A stretch of DNA of 64,000 nucleotides from an uncultured Bacteroides sp. (GTDB taxonomy: Bacteria > Bacteroidota > Bacteroidia > Bacteroidales > Bacteroidaceae): assembly GCF_963676325.1 (NCBI RefSeq), contig NZ_OY781099.1, positions 1,736,001-1,800,000 on the forward strand, read 5' to 3'. Position numbers and translations under genes: made by a program. Below, one piece after another: positions 16,401-23,854 of this stretch (its first letter is position 1; every line of letters begins with the position of its first letter). The notes beneath the pieces were generated by a model, which was given only the letters and a program-made list of their open reading frames with translations, had not been told where the DNA came from and searched no databases.

Positions 16401-17948
16401 ATGTTAGAAAGTATAGATCCCTCTTTAATAGACTGGTCGAGAGCACAATTTGCTCTCACAGCAATGTATCACTGGCTTTTTGTGCCGCTTACACTTGGCC
16501 TGGCGGTGATTATGATTATCATGGAAACCTTGTATTATAAAACAGGGAAAGAGTTCTGGAAGCAAACTGCTAAATTTTGGATGAAGCTGTTTGGTATTAA
16601 CTTCGCTATTGGTGTGGCAACCGGTATTATCCTTGAGTTCGAGTTTGGTACCAACTGGAGTAACTATTCCTGGTTTGTGGGCGATATCTTTGGTGCTCCA
16701 CTGGCAATAGAAGGCATTCTGGCCTTCTTTATGGAGTCTACCTTTATTGCAGTTATGTTTTTTGGATGGACTAAAGTAAGCAAAGGCTTTCACCTGACAT
16801 CCACTTGGCTCACCGGAATTGGTGCTACTTTGTCTGCCTGGTGGATTCTGGTAGCAAACGCATGGATGCAGAATCCTATTGGAATGGTTTTTAATCCGGA
16901 TACAGTCCGCAATGAAATGATGGATTTCTTTGCCATTGCTTTCTCACCTGTAGCGCTTAGTAAGTTTCTTCACAGTGTACTTTCCGGTTGGATATTGGGA
17001 GCTGTATTTGTAGTAGGAGTCAGCGCATGGTTTCTTCTAAAAAATCGTAACAGAGAATTTGCCATTGCAAGTATAAAGATAGGTACTATCGTTGGTTTGT
17101 TTTCTTCATTACTAGTTGCCTGGACGGGTGATAGCTCTGCATATCTGGTGGCACAGACTCAGCCTATGAAGCTGGCTGCCATGGAAGGTTATTATAACGG
17201 ACAGCAAGGTGCTCCGCTTGTAGCTGCTGGTTTACTTAATCCGGATAAGAAGAGTTATAAAGATGATATATATCCTTTTATAGTTGATATAAAAATGCCA
17301 AAGATACTTTCTTTCCTTGCCACACGAGACATGAATGGTTATGTTCCGGGAATCAGAAATATCATTGATGGTGGATATAAATTAAAAGATGGTACAACTG
17401 CTATTCCTGCTGCCGATAAAATTGCGATGGGAAAGACGGCAATCTCTGCGTTGGCCGCTTATCGTGCTGCGATGAAAGCCGGAAACAGGGAAGATGCGAT
17501 GTTTTGCCGAGAGGTACTAAAGGCTAATATACAATACTTCGGCTATGGTTATATCAAGGATGTGAATCAGCTGATTCCTAATGTTATGTTGACATTCTAT
17601 GCTTTCCGCATTATGGTTATACTGGGAGGATATTTTATCTTATTCTTTGCTCTGGTTCTTTTTATGGTTTACAAAAAGAATCTGGCAGAAATAAAATGGC
17701 TGCTTTGGACTTCTCTGATAACCATCCCTTTGGGATATATAGCCGGACAAGCAGGATGGGTGGTTGCTGAAGTTGGCCGACAGCCGTGGGCTATACAGGA
17801 TATGCTTCCCACTTGTGCGTCAATCTCCAAACTCGATGTTGGTTCGGTGCAAACAACCTTCTTTATCTTCCTGCTACTCTTTACTGTAATGTTAATTGCG
17901 GAAATCCGTATTATGCTGCGGGAAATAAAAAAAGGTCCTGAAGCCTGA
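16401..17948 (+). CDS. cydA: Cytochrome bd ubiquinol oxidase subunit I
   Basis: A 515-aa CydA, with about nine membrane helices. His24 (ALTAMYHWLFVPLTLGL) corresponds to the heme b595 ligand. The acidic residues EFEFGTNW and AIEGILAFFMESTFIA mark the heme/proton region, and GWVVAEVGRQPW is the invariant C-terminal signature. It oxidises quinol and reduces O2 in the inner membrane; Bacteroides uses this oxidase at nanomolar oxygen. The periplasmic Q-loop region (about 250-370) is Ala/Gly/Lys-rich and diverged from E. coli. It is followed 38 bp later by cydB. Confidence 0.96.
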   Translation: MLESIDPSLIDWSRAQFALTAMYHWLFVPLTLGLAVIMIIMETLYYKTGKEFWKQTAKFWMKLFGINFAIGVATGIILEFEFGTNWSNYSWFVGDIFGAPLAIEGILAFFMESTFIAVMFFGWTKVSKGFHLTSTWLTGIGATLSAWWILVANAWMQNPIGMVFNPDTVRNEMMDFFAIAFSPVALSKFLHSVLSGWILGAVFVVGVSAWFLLKNRNREFAIASIKIGTIVGLFSSLLVAWTGDSSAYLVAQTQPMKLAAMEGYYNGQQGAPLVAAGLLNPDKKSYKDDIYPFIVDIKMPKILSFLATRDMNGYVPGIRNIIDGGYKLKDGTTAIPAADKIAMGKTAISALAAYRAAMKAGNREDAMFCREVLKANIQYFGYGYIKDVNQLIPNVMLTFYAFRIMVILGGYFILFFALVLFMVYKKNLAEIKWLLWTSLITIPLGYIAGQAGWVVAEVGRQPWAIQDMLPTCASISKLDVGSVQTTFFIFLLLFTVMLIAEIRIMLREIKKGPEA

Positions 17949-17986
17949 TAAATACAATATAAATTATCATTTAACGCGTCACTATT

Positions 17987-19138
17987 ATGGATACAACTTA
18001 TATTTTACTCCAGCAATACTGGTGGTTTATTATTTCTTTATTGGGAGGATTACTGGTCTTTTTACTCTTTGTACAAGGCGGAAACTCGTTACTTTTTTCC
18101 GTTGCCCGTACAGAAGAACAACGCAAGATGCTGGTAAACTCTACTGGAAGGAAGTGGGAGTTTACCTTTACCACACTTGTTACCTTCGGCGGAGCTTTCT
18201 TTGCTTCTTTCCCTTTGTTTTATAGTACCAGTTTTGGCGGTGCTTACTGGTTTTGGATGATTATTCTTTTCACCTTTATCCTGCAGGCCGTTTCTTATGA
18301 GTTTCAATCTAAAACCGGAAACATATTAGGCAAAAAGACTTATCAGTATTTTCTTGTAATAAACGGGATAGTGGGACCGGTGCTTCTGGGTGGAGCTGTT
18401 GCAACCTTCTTTAATGGGTCTAACTTCTACATTAATAAAGAAAATATAACTGATCAGTTGATGCCGGTTATCTCTTCCTGGGGAAATGCTTCTCACGGAC
18501 TAGATGCGTTGCTCGATATCTGGAATGTAATTTTTGGTCTGGCAGTCTTTTTCCTTACTCGTATACTAGGTCTGCTTTATTTCATTAATAATATTGATGA
18601 TAAAGAATTGCAGCCAAGATTCCGCAAAGCACTGCTTCCTAATACAGCTATATTCCTGGTGCTCTTTCTTGCTTTCCTTATTCGTATTTTATTGGTCGAT
18701 GGCTTTGCTGTGAACCCTCAAACGCGCAATATCTTTATGGAGCCACATAAGTACCTGACCAACTTTATTGAAATCCCGGAATTGCTTGTTATCTTCCTTG
18801 CGGGAGTCTCGTTGGTAGTTTTTGGAATCGTTATATCGCTAGTCAGAATAGATTTTAAACGTGGTATTTGGTATTCGGGTGTTGGCACAGTAATGACTGT
18901 TGTGGCTTTGTTCCTATGCGCCGGACTTAATAATACAGCCTATTATCCCTCAACTGCCGATATGCAAAGTTCGCTTACACTGGCTAATAGTTGCTCTAGT
19001 TTCTTTACGCTGAAAATAATGTCTTTTGTATCTCTTCTGGTACCGTTTGTTGCGGGCTACATATTTTATGCTTGGCGTGCACTTGATAAGGAGAGTATTG
19101 ATGCTAAGGAGATGAATGAAGGTGGTCACTCTTATTGA
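17987..19138 (+). CDS. cydB: Cytochrome bd ubiquinol oxidase subunit II
   Basis: A 383-aa partner of CydA with about eight to nine helices. The N-terminus LLQQYWWFIISLLGGLLVFLLFVQGGN is typical of CydB, as is GREWEFTFTTLVTFGGAFFASFPL-like sequence near residue 50-65 (here read as WEFTFTTLVTFGGAFF). It completes the bd oxidase heterodimer. A strong terminator lies 56 bp after the stop, so the operon is DUF4492-cydA-cydB only; no cydDC genes for assembly are next to it. Confidence 0.95.
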   Translation: MDTTYILLQQYWWFIISLLGGLLVFLLFVQGGNSLLFSVARTEEQRKMLVNSTGRKWEFTFTTLVTFGGAFFASFPLFYSTSFGGAYWFWMIILFTFILQAVSYEFQSKTGNILGKKTYQYFLVINGIVGPVLLGGAVATFFNGSNFYINKENITDQLMPVISSWGNASHGLDALLDIWNVIFGLAVFFLTRILGLLYFINNIDDKELQPRFRKALLPNTAIFLVLFLAFLIRILLVDGFAVNPQTRNIFMEPHKYLTNFIEIPELLVIFLAGVSLVVFGIVISLVRIDFKRGIWYSGVGTVMTVVALFLCAGLNNTAYYPSTADMQSSLTLANSCSSFFTLKIMSFVSLLVPFVAGYIFYAWRALDKESIDAKEMNEGGHSY

Positions 19139-19193
19139 TGTGCCTGAAAGTAAATCAGAATATCACGTCCTCTTCTCGTAAGAGGCTTTTGAG

Positions 19194-19235
19194 AAAAGCA
19201 GACCGGAGTATAACCAAACTCCGGTCTGCTTTTTT
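19194..19235 (+). terminator. Intrinsic terminator of the cyd operon
   Basis: AAAAGCAGACCGGAGT (19194-19209) pairs with ACTCCGGTCTGCTTTT (19218-19233) around an 8-nt loop; the descending stem runs into T6. A strong, classical terminator. Confidence 0.92.
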
Positions 19236-19263
19236 AAATATCACTAGACTAATTTATGTATCC

Positions 19264-19351
19264 TTGTACAAAAGAATGCATTCTTCTGTACAAAACAATT
19301 AATTCTTTTGTACAGAAGAAAGATTTGTTTTGTACAACATCACACAAACAT
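19264..19351. repeat. Four tandem 22-bp units with palindromic TTGTACAA-type core
   Basis: GTAC centres fall at 19266, 19288, 19310 and 19332, exactly 22 bp apart. Units begin YTGTACA and continue ARAA; the rest of each 22-bp unit is variable. The array lies just past the cydB terminator in a region without genes. Confidence 0.75.
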
Positions 19352-19487
19352 CATTCCTGAAAAATAAAACATCACTCGGGAGATAAAAAGAAACCTCGCC
19401 GCATCTTTATGAAAAGCTGAAATTGGCATATTAATGGTTAGTAATAACACTGCATAAATTTAATTTTTCTGGAAAAAGTCTTGCAGT

Positions 19488-19576
19488 CTAGCAGTGGGTT
19501 ATTAAGCAATTGATTTTTAGTGTTATATAGGTGCTAGACTTCGAGAAAATAGTCTAGCGGCAATCTAGCAGTCTAG
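19488..19576. repeat. Cluster of five CTAG-centred motifs
   Basis: CTAG, normally rare in bacterial DNA, starts at 19488, 19534, 19554, 19565 and 19573, mostly within GTCTAGC or its complement GCTAGAC. Spacing is irregular (46, 20, 11, 8). No gene is seen here; function unknown. Confidence 0.45.
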
Positions 19577-19629
19577 CGCTTGTGTCTCGATCTGCATAAA
19601 AAACGGTTCGTTATAAATTGCCTGGCTTT

Positions 19630-19637
19630 TATCTTTG
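19630..19637 (+). promoter_or_regulatory. Orphan promoter-like element (TTCG-N19-TATCTTTG)
   Basis: TATCTTTG is a perfect -7 box with a near -33 box TTCG (19607-19610) at the standard 19-bp spacing. No open reading frame follows. A transcript from about 19640 would run convergently into the small RNA copy at 19742-19809. The stretch between has short complementary segments such as GGGTTGACCC, so an unannotated RNA is possible. Confidence 0.35.
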
Positions 19638-19741
19638 TATTCTCCTAAAGAGGGGTTTATTTATTGTATTTACTTAAATGGGTTGACCCAGGGAATGAAA
19701 CTACGCTTGCCGTAAAGCTAAGTACTATCTGACTTATGGGC

Positions 19742-19809
19742 AAAAAAAAAGGAGTCACGCCTGACTCCAACCTTTGTTAACCTTAAATCTAATACTATGA
19801 AAAACACAC
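19742..19809 (-). ncRNA. Putative 68-nt small RNA, copy 1 of 3
   Basis: On the minus strand a canonical promoter is followed by 68 nt ending in a rho-independent terminator: GGAGTCA-GGCG-TGACTCC with a 9-T tail. The 68 nt are identical to those at 20797-20864 and 22506-22573. There is no start codon and no sensible short frame confined to the transcript. The 5' half (TAGATTTAAGGTTAACAAAG) is unpaired by eye and contains the near palindrome GGTTAAC, so it is a candidate base-pairing region. The transcription start is estimated from the -7 box. Confidence 0.75.
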
Positions 19810-19811
19810 TG

Positions 19812-19875
19812 CAAAGGTACGGTTTTTGATGATATCTCCAAATGTTTTGGCTATAAAAGCATGTTTTATAACATG
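19812..19875 (-). promoter_or_regulatory. Promoter and upstream palindrome of small RNA copy 1
   Basis: On the minus strand: TACCTTTG at 19819-19812, TTTG at 19842-19839 (19-bp spacer), and 17 bp further upstream the palindrome CATGTTATAAAACATG (19875-19860). Layout is identical in copies 2 and 3. Confidence 0.75.
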
Positions 19876-20122
19876 AATTAATATTTGTGATATTAAAATG
19901 TTTAATATTACAAAATGGTGAGTACAAAGAATTGCTTGCTTTTTGCATAAAATACAGCTTTTCTATTACTGAAAAGTGGTTTACCGGGGATATTGTTTTA
20001 TCTTCATAATGTTAGTTTTACTTTATCAGGTGATTGTTTTATTGCGCTAAACGTGTGATAAGTAGAACTGCTATTTGGCTTTTTTATGCCTTAAAGATTA
20101 GTAATTCCACTTAAAAATGTAA

Positions 20123-20130
20123 TACCTTTG
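20123..20130 (+). promoter_or_regulatory. -7 box (TACCTTTG) before the 191-aa gene
   Basis: Perfect TAnnTTTG match 67 bp upstream of the start at 20197. No good -33 box at 19 bp. Nothing else is recognised between copy 1 of the small RNA and this point. Confidence 0.5.
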
Positions 20131-20196
20131 CCCGGATTTTATTATAAGTTTCTTTATTGCATAAAGGTGATGCAACCAATAAGAGTAAAATAAATA

Positions 20197-20772
20197 ATGG
20201 AAAATATTGCGTATTTTGATAAGTATGAAGAGAAATTGACCGAAGTGTTAATGCGGTTATGTACAGACTTGGGTGTGATGAACGGTCAGCTTCTTGCTGC
20301 TGAAGAGCTGGAAGAGAAGTGGAAAGAGATTGTACCTGAATATATGGTGGATGCTGTTCCTCAGATAAAAGATTATCCTACAGTTTCTGTTGCATGGGCC
20401 GGGTATCTTGGCATCGGACTTGCAGTTCTTTGGGATAGAGATTGGGCTAAGTATAAGAATGATCCTAATTTATATAAGTTCTTTGTTGAGCCACGTGGTT
20501 TTGATTGTATGGATGAATTTATACTCGAGGAATTACTTGGTGTTAAGTTGGAATCTAAAGAGTTTCTGGAGGTTGAGGGTGTGATGCGCAGTTGTGCAAA
20601 AACAGCTGTTGATATGATTAGAAAGGAAGGGATTGAACCACAAAGTCCTGATGCTTTTTATGTGTTTGCACGCTCCGTAAAGGTTTTATTTAAAATTGGT
20701 GTATCGGTTGCGCTGAAACGTTTAGGATATAAGTACGAGAAAGTAACTGTTGCAAACCCTTTGCAGAACTAA
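20197..20772 (+). CDS. Conserved-looking hypothetical protein, soluble, 191 aa
   Basis: I do not recognise the family. The protein is soluble, acidic and mostly helical, without a signal peptide or a long hydrophobic segment. Visible features include an N-terminal amphipathic helix (YEEKLTEVLMRLC), a Gly/Trp segment (VAWAGYLGIGLAVLWDRDW, about 66-84), a FVEPRGFDCMDEFILEELLG stretch (about 98-117), and a C-terminal helix with VKVLFKIGVSVALKRLGYKY. The combination of Trp-Asp-Arg-Asp and conserved-looking Cys residues gives no catalytic motif that I can name. The gene is flanked by small RNA copies 1 and 2 in direct orientation, and its stop is only 24 bp from the 3' end of the convergent copy 2, whose palindrome may also end its transcript. 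Confidence 0.85.
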   Translation: MENIAYFDKYEEKLTEVLMRLCTDLGVMNGQLLAAEELEEKWKEIVPEYMVDAVPQIKDYPTVSVAWAGYLGIGLAVLWDRDWAKYKNDPNLYKFFVEPRGFDCMDEFILEELLGVKLESKEFLEVEGVMRSCAKTAVDMIRKEGIEPQSPDAFYVFARSVKVLFKIGVSVALKRLGYKYEKVTVANPLQN

Positions 20773-20796
20773 ATATTGCCTGTGAAACTTATGGGC

Positions 20797-20864
20797 AAAA
20801 AAAAAGGAGTCACGCCTGACTCCAACCTTTGTTAACCTTAAATCTAATACTATGAAAAACACAC
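20797..20864 (-). ncRNA. Putative 68-nt small RNA, copy 2 of 3
   Basis: Identical over all 68 nt to copies 1 and 3, on the minus strand, ending in the GGAGTCA/TGACTCC hairpin and T9. It lies exactly 1055 bp from copy 1 in the same orientation. Similarity to copy 1 extends beyond the transcript, from about 20787 to about 20980, making a direct repeat of roughly 190 bp. It is convergent with the 191-aa gene and divergent from the DNA glycosylase gene. Confidence 0.75.
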
Positions 20865-20866
20865 TG

Positions 20867-20930
20867 CAAAGGTACGGCTTTTGGTGATATCTCCAAATGT
20901 TTTGGCAATAAATGTATGTTTTATAACATG
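20867..20930 (-). promoter_or_regulatory. Promoter and upstream palindrome of small RNA copy 2
   Basis: Minus strand: TACCTTTG at 20874-20867, TTTG at 20897-20894 with a 19-bp spacer, and CATGTTATAAAACATA at 20930-20915, again 17 bp upstream of the -33 box. Confidence 0.75.
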
Positions 20931-21004
20931 AATTAATATTTTGTATTCTCAATTGTTTAATATTTAAAAAAGGTGAGTACAAGATTAAGTATGCAATTAA
21001 TGAA

Positions 21005-21487
21005 ATGATAAGTTGTTTTTCTCCAATTGTAGATAAAGATACCACTCGTATGGTGGTGGGAACTATGCCGAGTGTGGATTCACTTCGCTTTAGCGAATAT
21101 TATGGAAATCCAAGGAATCAGTTCTGGAAAATACTCTTTTCAGTTTTTGAGGGCGGACGTATACCGGTCGATTATGAGGATAAAGTCTCTACAGCAAAAA
21201 GTCATGGCGTTGGCTTGTGGGATATTCTGGCTTCTTGCAAACGGGAGGGGAGTCTAGATAGTAATATAAAAGATGAATTGCTCAATGATTTTCCGACTTT
21301 GCTAAAAGATCATCCCAATATAAAGATGCTTATCTTTAACGGACAGAATAGTTACAAGTACTTTCTTAAGGCTTATGGACAGTTGCCTGGAATAGAATAC
21401 CGGGTAATGCCTTCCACTAGTCCGGCAAATGCCATGAAGAACTTTGATGCCAAATTGAAAGAATGGGAAGAAGTTTTGTGCTCTTAG
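21005..21487 (+). CDS. DNA-deoxyinosine (hypoxanthine) / uracil-DNA glycosylase family protein
   Basis: A 160-aa soluble protein of the uracil-DNA glycosylase superfamily, closest in pattern to the hypoxanthine-DNA glycosylase branch (family 6). The N-terminal motif GTMPSVDSL (near residue 20) followed by YYGNPRNQFWKIL carries the Asn expected in the active site. KSHGVGLWDILASCKREGSLDSNI and the C-terminal RVMPSTSPAN complete the family signature. It would excise deaminated adenine (hypoxanthine), and perhaps uracil, from DNA to start base-excision repair. The start chosen is the first ATG, 140 bp from the divergent promoter of small RNA copy 2. It seems to be a single-gene unit. Confidence 0.82.
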   Translation: MISCFSPIVDKDTTRMVVGTMPSVDSLRFSEYYGNPRNQFWKILFSVFEGGRIPVDYEDKVSTAKSHGVGLWDILASCKREGSLDSNIKDELLNDFPTLLKDHPNIKMLIFNGQNSYKYFLKAYGQLPGIEYRVMPSTSPANAMKNFDAKLKEWEEVLCS

Positions 21488-21879
21488 CGCTTATATAGTT
21501 TTATTCCTTTATCCTTCTTTAGTCTACAGCAGTGTTTCCGTATTAATACTGGTACTGCCTTTTATTGTATAACCATTTTTATTTCTTTTCAGTTACTTGG
21601 CGGAAGTTCTTTGCAGACCCTGTCAGTTGCGTTTGGTTTAATATATGCCATATGATGAAATAGATTGCTTCTTTTCATGGCTTCTGTTATTTAGAATTAA
21701 AAACGAATCATTGGTTGTGCCGTTTTATGCTACCTGTGTGTTATTAATAAGTAGTGGTATGTATTTCTAGTATAATTAATTGAAGTCATAAACCCCATGT
21801 TTTACTGGCGTTGCTTTATGCTTGTGTCTGCTTCGCGATGTGATGTTTTCTTGTTGAATAAAACTTTAGAAAGCACATT
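21488..21879 (+). other. 392-bp intergenic stretch, nothing recognised
   Basis: AT-rich and without a credible reading frame on either strand, strong hairpin or TAnnTTTG box. It may carry the 3' end of the glycosylase transcript and the promoter of the lipoprotein gene, but no element can be defined. Confidence 0.5.
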
Positions 21880-22257
21880 ATGAAAAAGAAAGTAATTATA
21901 TCTGCACTGTTTGCCCTATTTGCTTTATTGGCAACAATAGGGTGTAAAGATGAAACTAATAGTCCAAAGGAACTTATTCTGGGTAAATGGGAATTAATTG
22001 CATTTGGGAATTCCTGGACCGATATGTACACTGTAACTCCCACCGGATTTGTTGAGTATTTGCCTGATAATACGATTAAACATTATTCTTATGAAACTCA
22101 TAAGTATGATACAGTAATTGATACCTATCACATAGATTCTTTATTGCATGTAGGGTCTATTTCTCATGAGTATAGATTTTATAAGGATCTAATGGAGTTG
22201 AGAATCGTAAATGTACTTGCTGAATTTAATAATTTCAGGTACAAACGAGTAAAATAG
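21880..22257 (+). CDS. Small lipoprotein with lipocalin-like fold
   Basis: A 125-aa protein with a lipoprotein signal peptide: MKKK, hydrophobic core rich in Ala/Leu/Phe, then Cys near residue 22 in the context ATIGCKDE. The mature part starts LILGKWELIAFG, a typical opening of lipocalin-like small lipoproteins in Bacteroidetes, followed by alternating beta-strand-like segments (VEYLPDNTIKHYSYE, HEYRFYKDLMELRIV). Such proteins are often anchored in the outer membrane or surface exposed; function is unknown. Acidic residues right after Cys (KDE) could act as a surface-export signal as described in Bacteroidetes, but this is inference. Confidence 0.8.
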   Translation: MKKKVIISALFALFALLATIGCKDETNSPKELILGKWELIAFGNSWTDMYTVTPTGFVEYLPDNTIKHYSYETHKYDTVIDTYHIDSLLHVGSISHEYRFYKDLMELRIVNVLAEFNNFRYKRVK

Positions 22258-22439
22258 GTAGTTATTGAAAGGCTTGTTTCTTAATTTGAAGAAGGGATTA
22301 ACTTGTTAAATGTTAATTTTATAGGGATCTGTATTCTCTTTTATTTGCGAAAAGTGCTTTGTTTAGGGGAATAGACATGGAAATAAGCTGTTTACTCTGA
22401 TTATAGAATATAAACATTTCTAATCTCCAAATATTAAAT

Positions 22440-22503
22440 CATGTTATTAAGCATGTTTTTCTTGCGGAAATATTTGGAGATATCACCAAAAGCCGTACCT
22501 TTG
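22440..22503 (+). promoter_or_regulatory. Promoter and upstream palindrome of small RNA copy 3
   Basis: CATGTTATTAAGCATG (22440-22455), 17-bp gap, TTTG (22473-22476), 19-bp spacer, TACCTTTG (22496-22503). The palindrome has two changes relative to copies 1 and 2 but keeps position and symmetry (CATG...CATG), which suggests a protein-binding site rather than simple carry-over. Confidence 0.78.
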
Positions 22504-22505
22504 CA

Positions 22506-22573
22506 GTGTGTTTTTCATAGTATTAGATTTAAGGTTAACAAAGGTTGGAGTCAGGCGTGACTCCTTTTTTTTT
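22506..22573 (+). ncRNA. Putative 68-nt small RNA, copy 3 of 3
   Basis: Plus-strand copy, identical over 68 nt to copies 1 and 2, ending in GGAGTCAGGCGTGACTCC and T9. It lies 97 bp upstream of ribE and points the same way; the terminator should stop most transcription before ribE. Flanks beyond the promoter region differ from copies 1 and 2, so conservation is centred on the promoter plus transcript. Confidence 0.77.
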
Positions 22574-22669
22574 GCCCATACCTCAACTATTATAATTTAA
22601 CCTCCAACCTTCTTTTCTTTTCGCAATTTCTTCGTACTTTTACCCCCGTAACATTAATAACTAAAGATT

Positions 22670-23272
22670 ATGTTTTCAGGAATCATTGAAGAATCTGCTG
22701 AAGTAGTGGCTGTGGTCAAAGACCGCGAAAACCTACACATTACCATGAAGTGCTCGTTTGTTAACGAACTTAAGATAGATCAGAGCGTGTCTCACAACGG
22801 TGTTTGCCTCACTGTAGTGAGCAAAACGGACGACACATATACTGTAACCGCCATGAAGGAAACCATTGACTGTTCAAATATTGGTTTGTTTAAAACAGGC
22901 GATAAGGTGAACGTGGAGAGAAGTATGATGATGAACGGTCGTTTAGACGGACACATTGTTCAGGGACACGTTGATCAGACTGCAACTTGTGTGGCTGTTG
23001 AAGATGCCGACGGAAGCTGGACGTACACTTTCAAGTATGCTATTGATAAGGAAATGGCAAAGCGTGGATATATCACAGTAGATAAAGGTTCGGTTACGGT
23101 GAATGGTGTGAGCCTCACGGTTTGTAACCCTACAGAAGATACTTTCCAGGTGAATATCATTCCTTATACTTACGAGTATACAAACTTTCATACCTTTAAG
23201 GTGGGTACAATAGTTAATCTGGAATTCGATATTATTGGTAAGTACATCAGCCGGATGATTCAATATAAATAA
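22670..23272 (+). CDS. ribE: Riboflavin synthase, alpha chain
   Basis: A 200-aa riboflavin synthase that dismutates two 6,7-dimethyl-8-ribityllumazine molecules to riboflavin. It opens with the invariant MFSGIIEE and contains two lumazine-binding repeats (about 1-95 and 96-195), with VSHNGVCLTV in the first and KGSVTVNGVSLTV plus GHIVQGHVDQ at the junction. Length is standard. A weak TACTTTTA box lies at 22635-22642. No FMN riboswitch is seen in the short 97-bp leader. The nitroreductase (an FMN enzyme) follows 40 bp later and may be co-transcribed. Confidence 0.95.
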   Translation: MFSGIIEESAEVVAVVKDRENLHITMKCSFVNELKIDQSVSHNGVCLTVVSKTDDTYTVTAMKETIDCSNIGLFKTGDKVNVERSMMMNGRLDGHIVQGHVDQTATCVAVEDADGSWTYTFKYAIDKEMAKRGYITVDKGSVTVNGVSLTVCNPTEDTFQVNIIPYTYEYTNFHTFKVGTIVNLEFDIIGKYISRMIQYK

Positions 23273-23311
23273 TCTCCGGAAGTGGAATAAATAACCTTGT
23301 AAAATCCTGGA

Positions 23312-23854
23312 ATGATGAATGATTTTATAGAGTTGGTCAAGTCTCGTCAAAGCGATCGGGCTTACGATACCACTCGCGCCGTGGAACCGGAAAAGCTGGA
23401 GCGAATACTCGAAGCTGCCCGCCTGGCTCCTTCGGCCTGCAACGCGCAGCCCTGGAAGTTCGTGGTGGTAACTGATAAGGAACTTTCCAATAAAGTGGGA
23501 AAAGCGACTTCCGGACTGGGGATGAATAAGTTTGCCAAGGATGCTCCCGTGCATATTCTTGTGGTGGAAGAATCGGCAAATATTACTTCTCTGCTGGGTG
23601 GTAAGGTGAAAAATAAGCATTTCCCGCTTATTGACTTGGGAATAGCTGCTGCTCATATTACTCTGGCTGCCGAAAGTGAAGGATTAGGCTCCTGCATTCT
23701 GGGCTGGTTTGATGAAAAGGAGATTAAATCGCTCACGGGTATTCCCGCTTCCAAACGGTTGGTCTTGGTTATTACCATTGGTTATTCAGCAAAAGCTAAA
23801 AGGCAGAAAATGCGTAAAGAGAAAGCAAAAGTAGTTACTTATAATAAGTACTAG
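23312..23854 (+). CDS. Nitroreductase family FMN oxidoreductase
   Basis: A 180-aa flavoprotein of the nitroreductase fold. The N-terminal LVKSRQSDRAYDTTRAVEPEKLERILEAARLAPSACNAQPWKFVVV-type region carries the FMN phosphate-binding Arg residues and the SACNAQPW motif (near residue 40). LIDLGIAAAHITLAAESEGLGSCILGWFDE marks the FMN/dimer region. It would reduce quinones, nitro compounds or flavins using NAD(P)H. Two ATG codons stand in tandem at the start; either could be used. Location directly after ribE fits a flavin theme. Confidence 0.9.
   Translation: MMNDFIELVKSRQSDRAYDTTRAVEPEKLERILEAARLAPSACNAQPWKFVVVTDKELSNKVGKATSGLGMNKFAKDAPVHILVVEESANITSLLGGKVKNKHFPLIDLGIAAAHITLAAESEGLGSCILGWFDEKEIKSLTGIPASKRLVLVITIGYSAKAKRQKMRKEKAKVVTYNKY

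Noticed and set aside
19718..21045. Similar short minus-strand reading frames (76 and 107 codons) across small RNA copies 1 and 2, sharing IWRYHQKPYLCSVFF
   Set aside because: They run straight through the promoter boxes and the terminator, and similarity is explained by the DNA repeat itself; no ribosome start signal is evident.
22574..22669. FMN riboswitch before ribE
   Set aside because: Only 97 bp lie between the small RNA terminator and ribE, with none of the conserved RFN-element helices visible.
22943..23656. 237-codon minus-strand frame across ribE and the nitroreductase
   Set aside because: It lies antisense to two unmistakable enzymes and spans their intergenic gap; coding pattern is on the plus strand.
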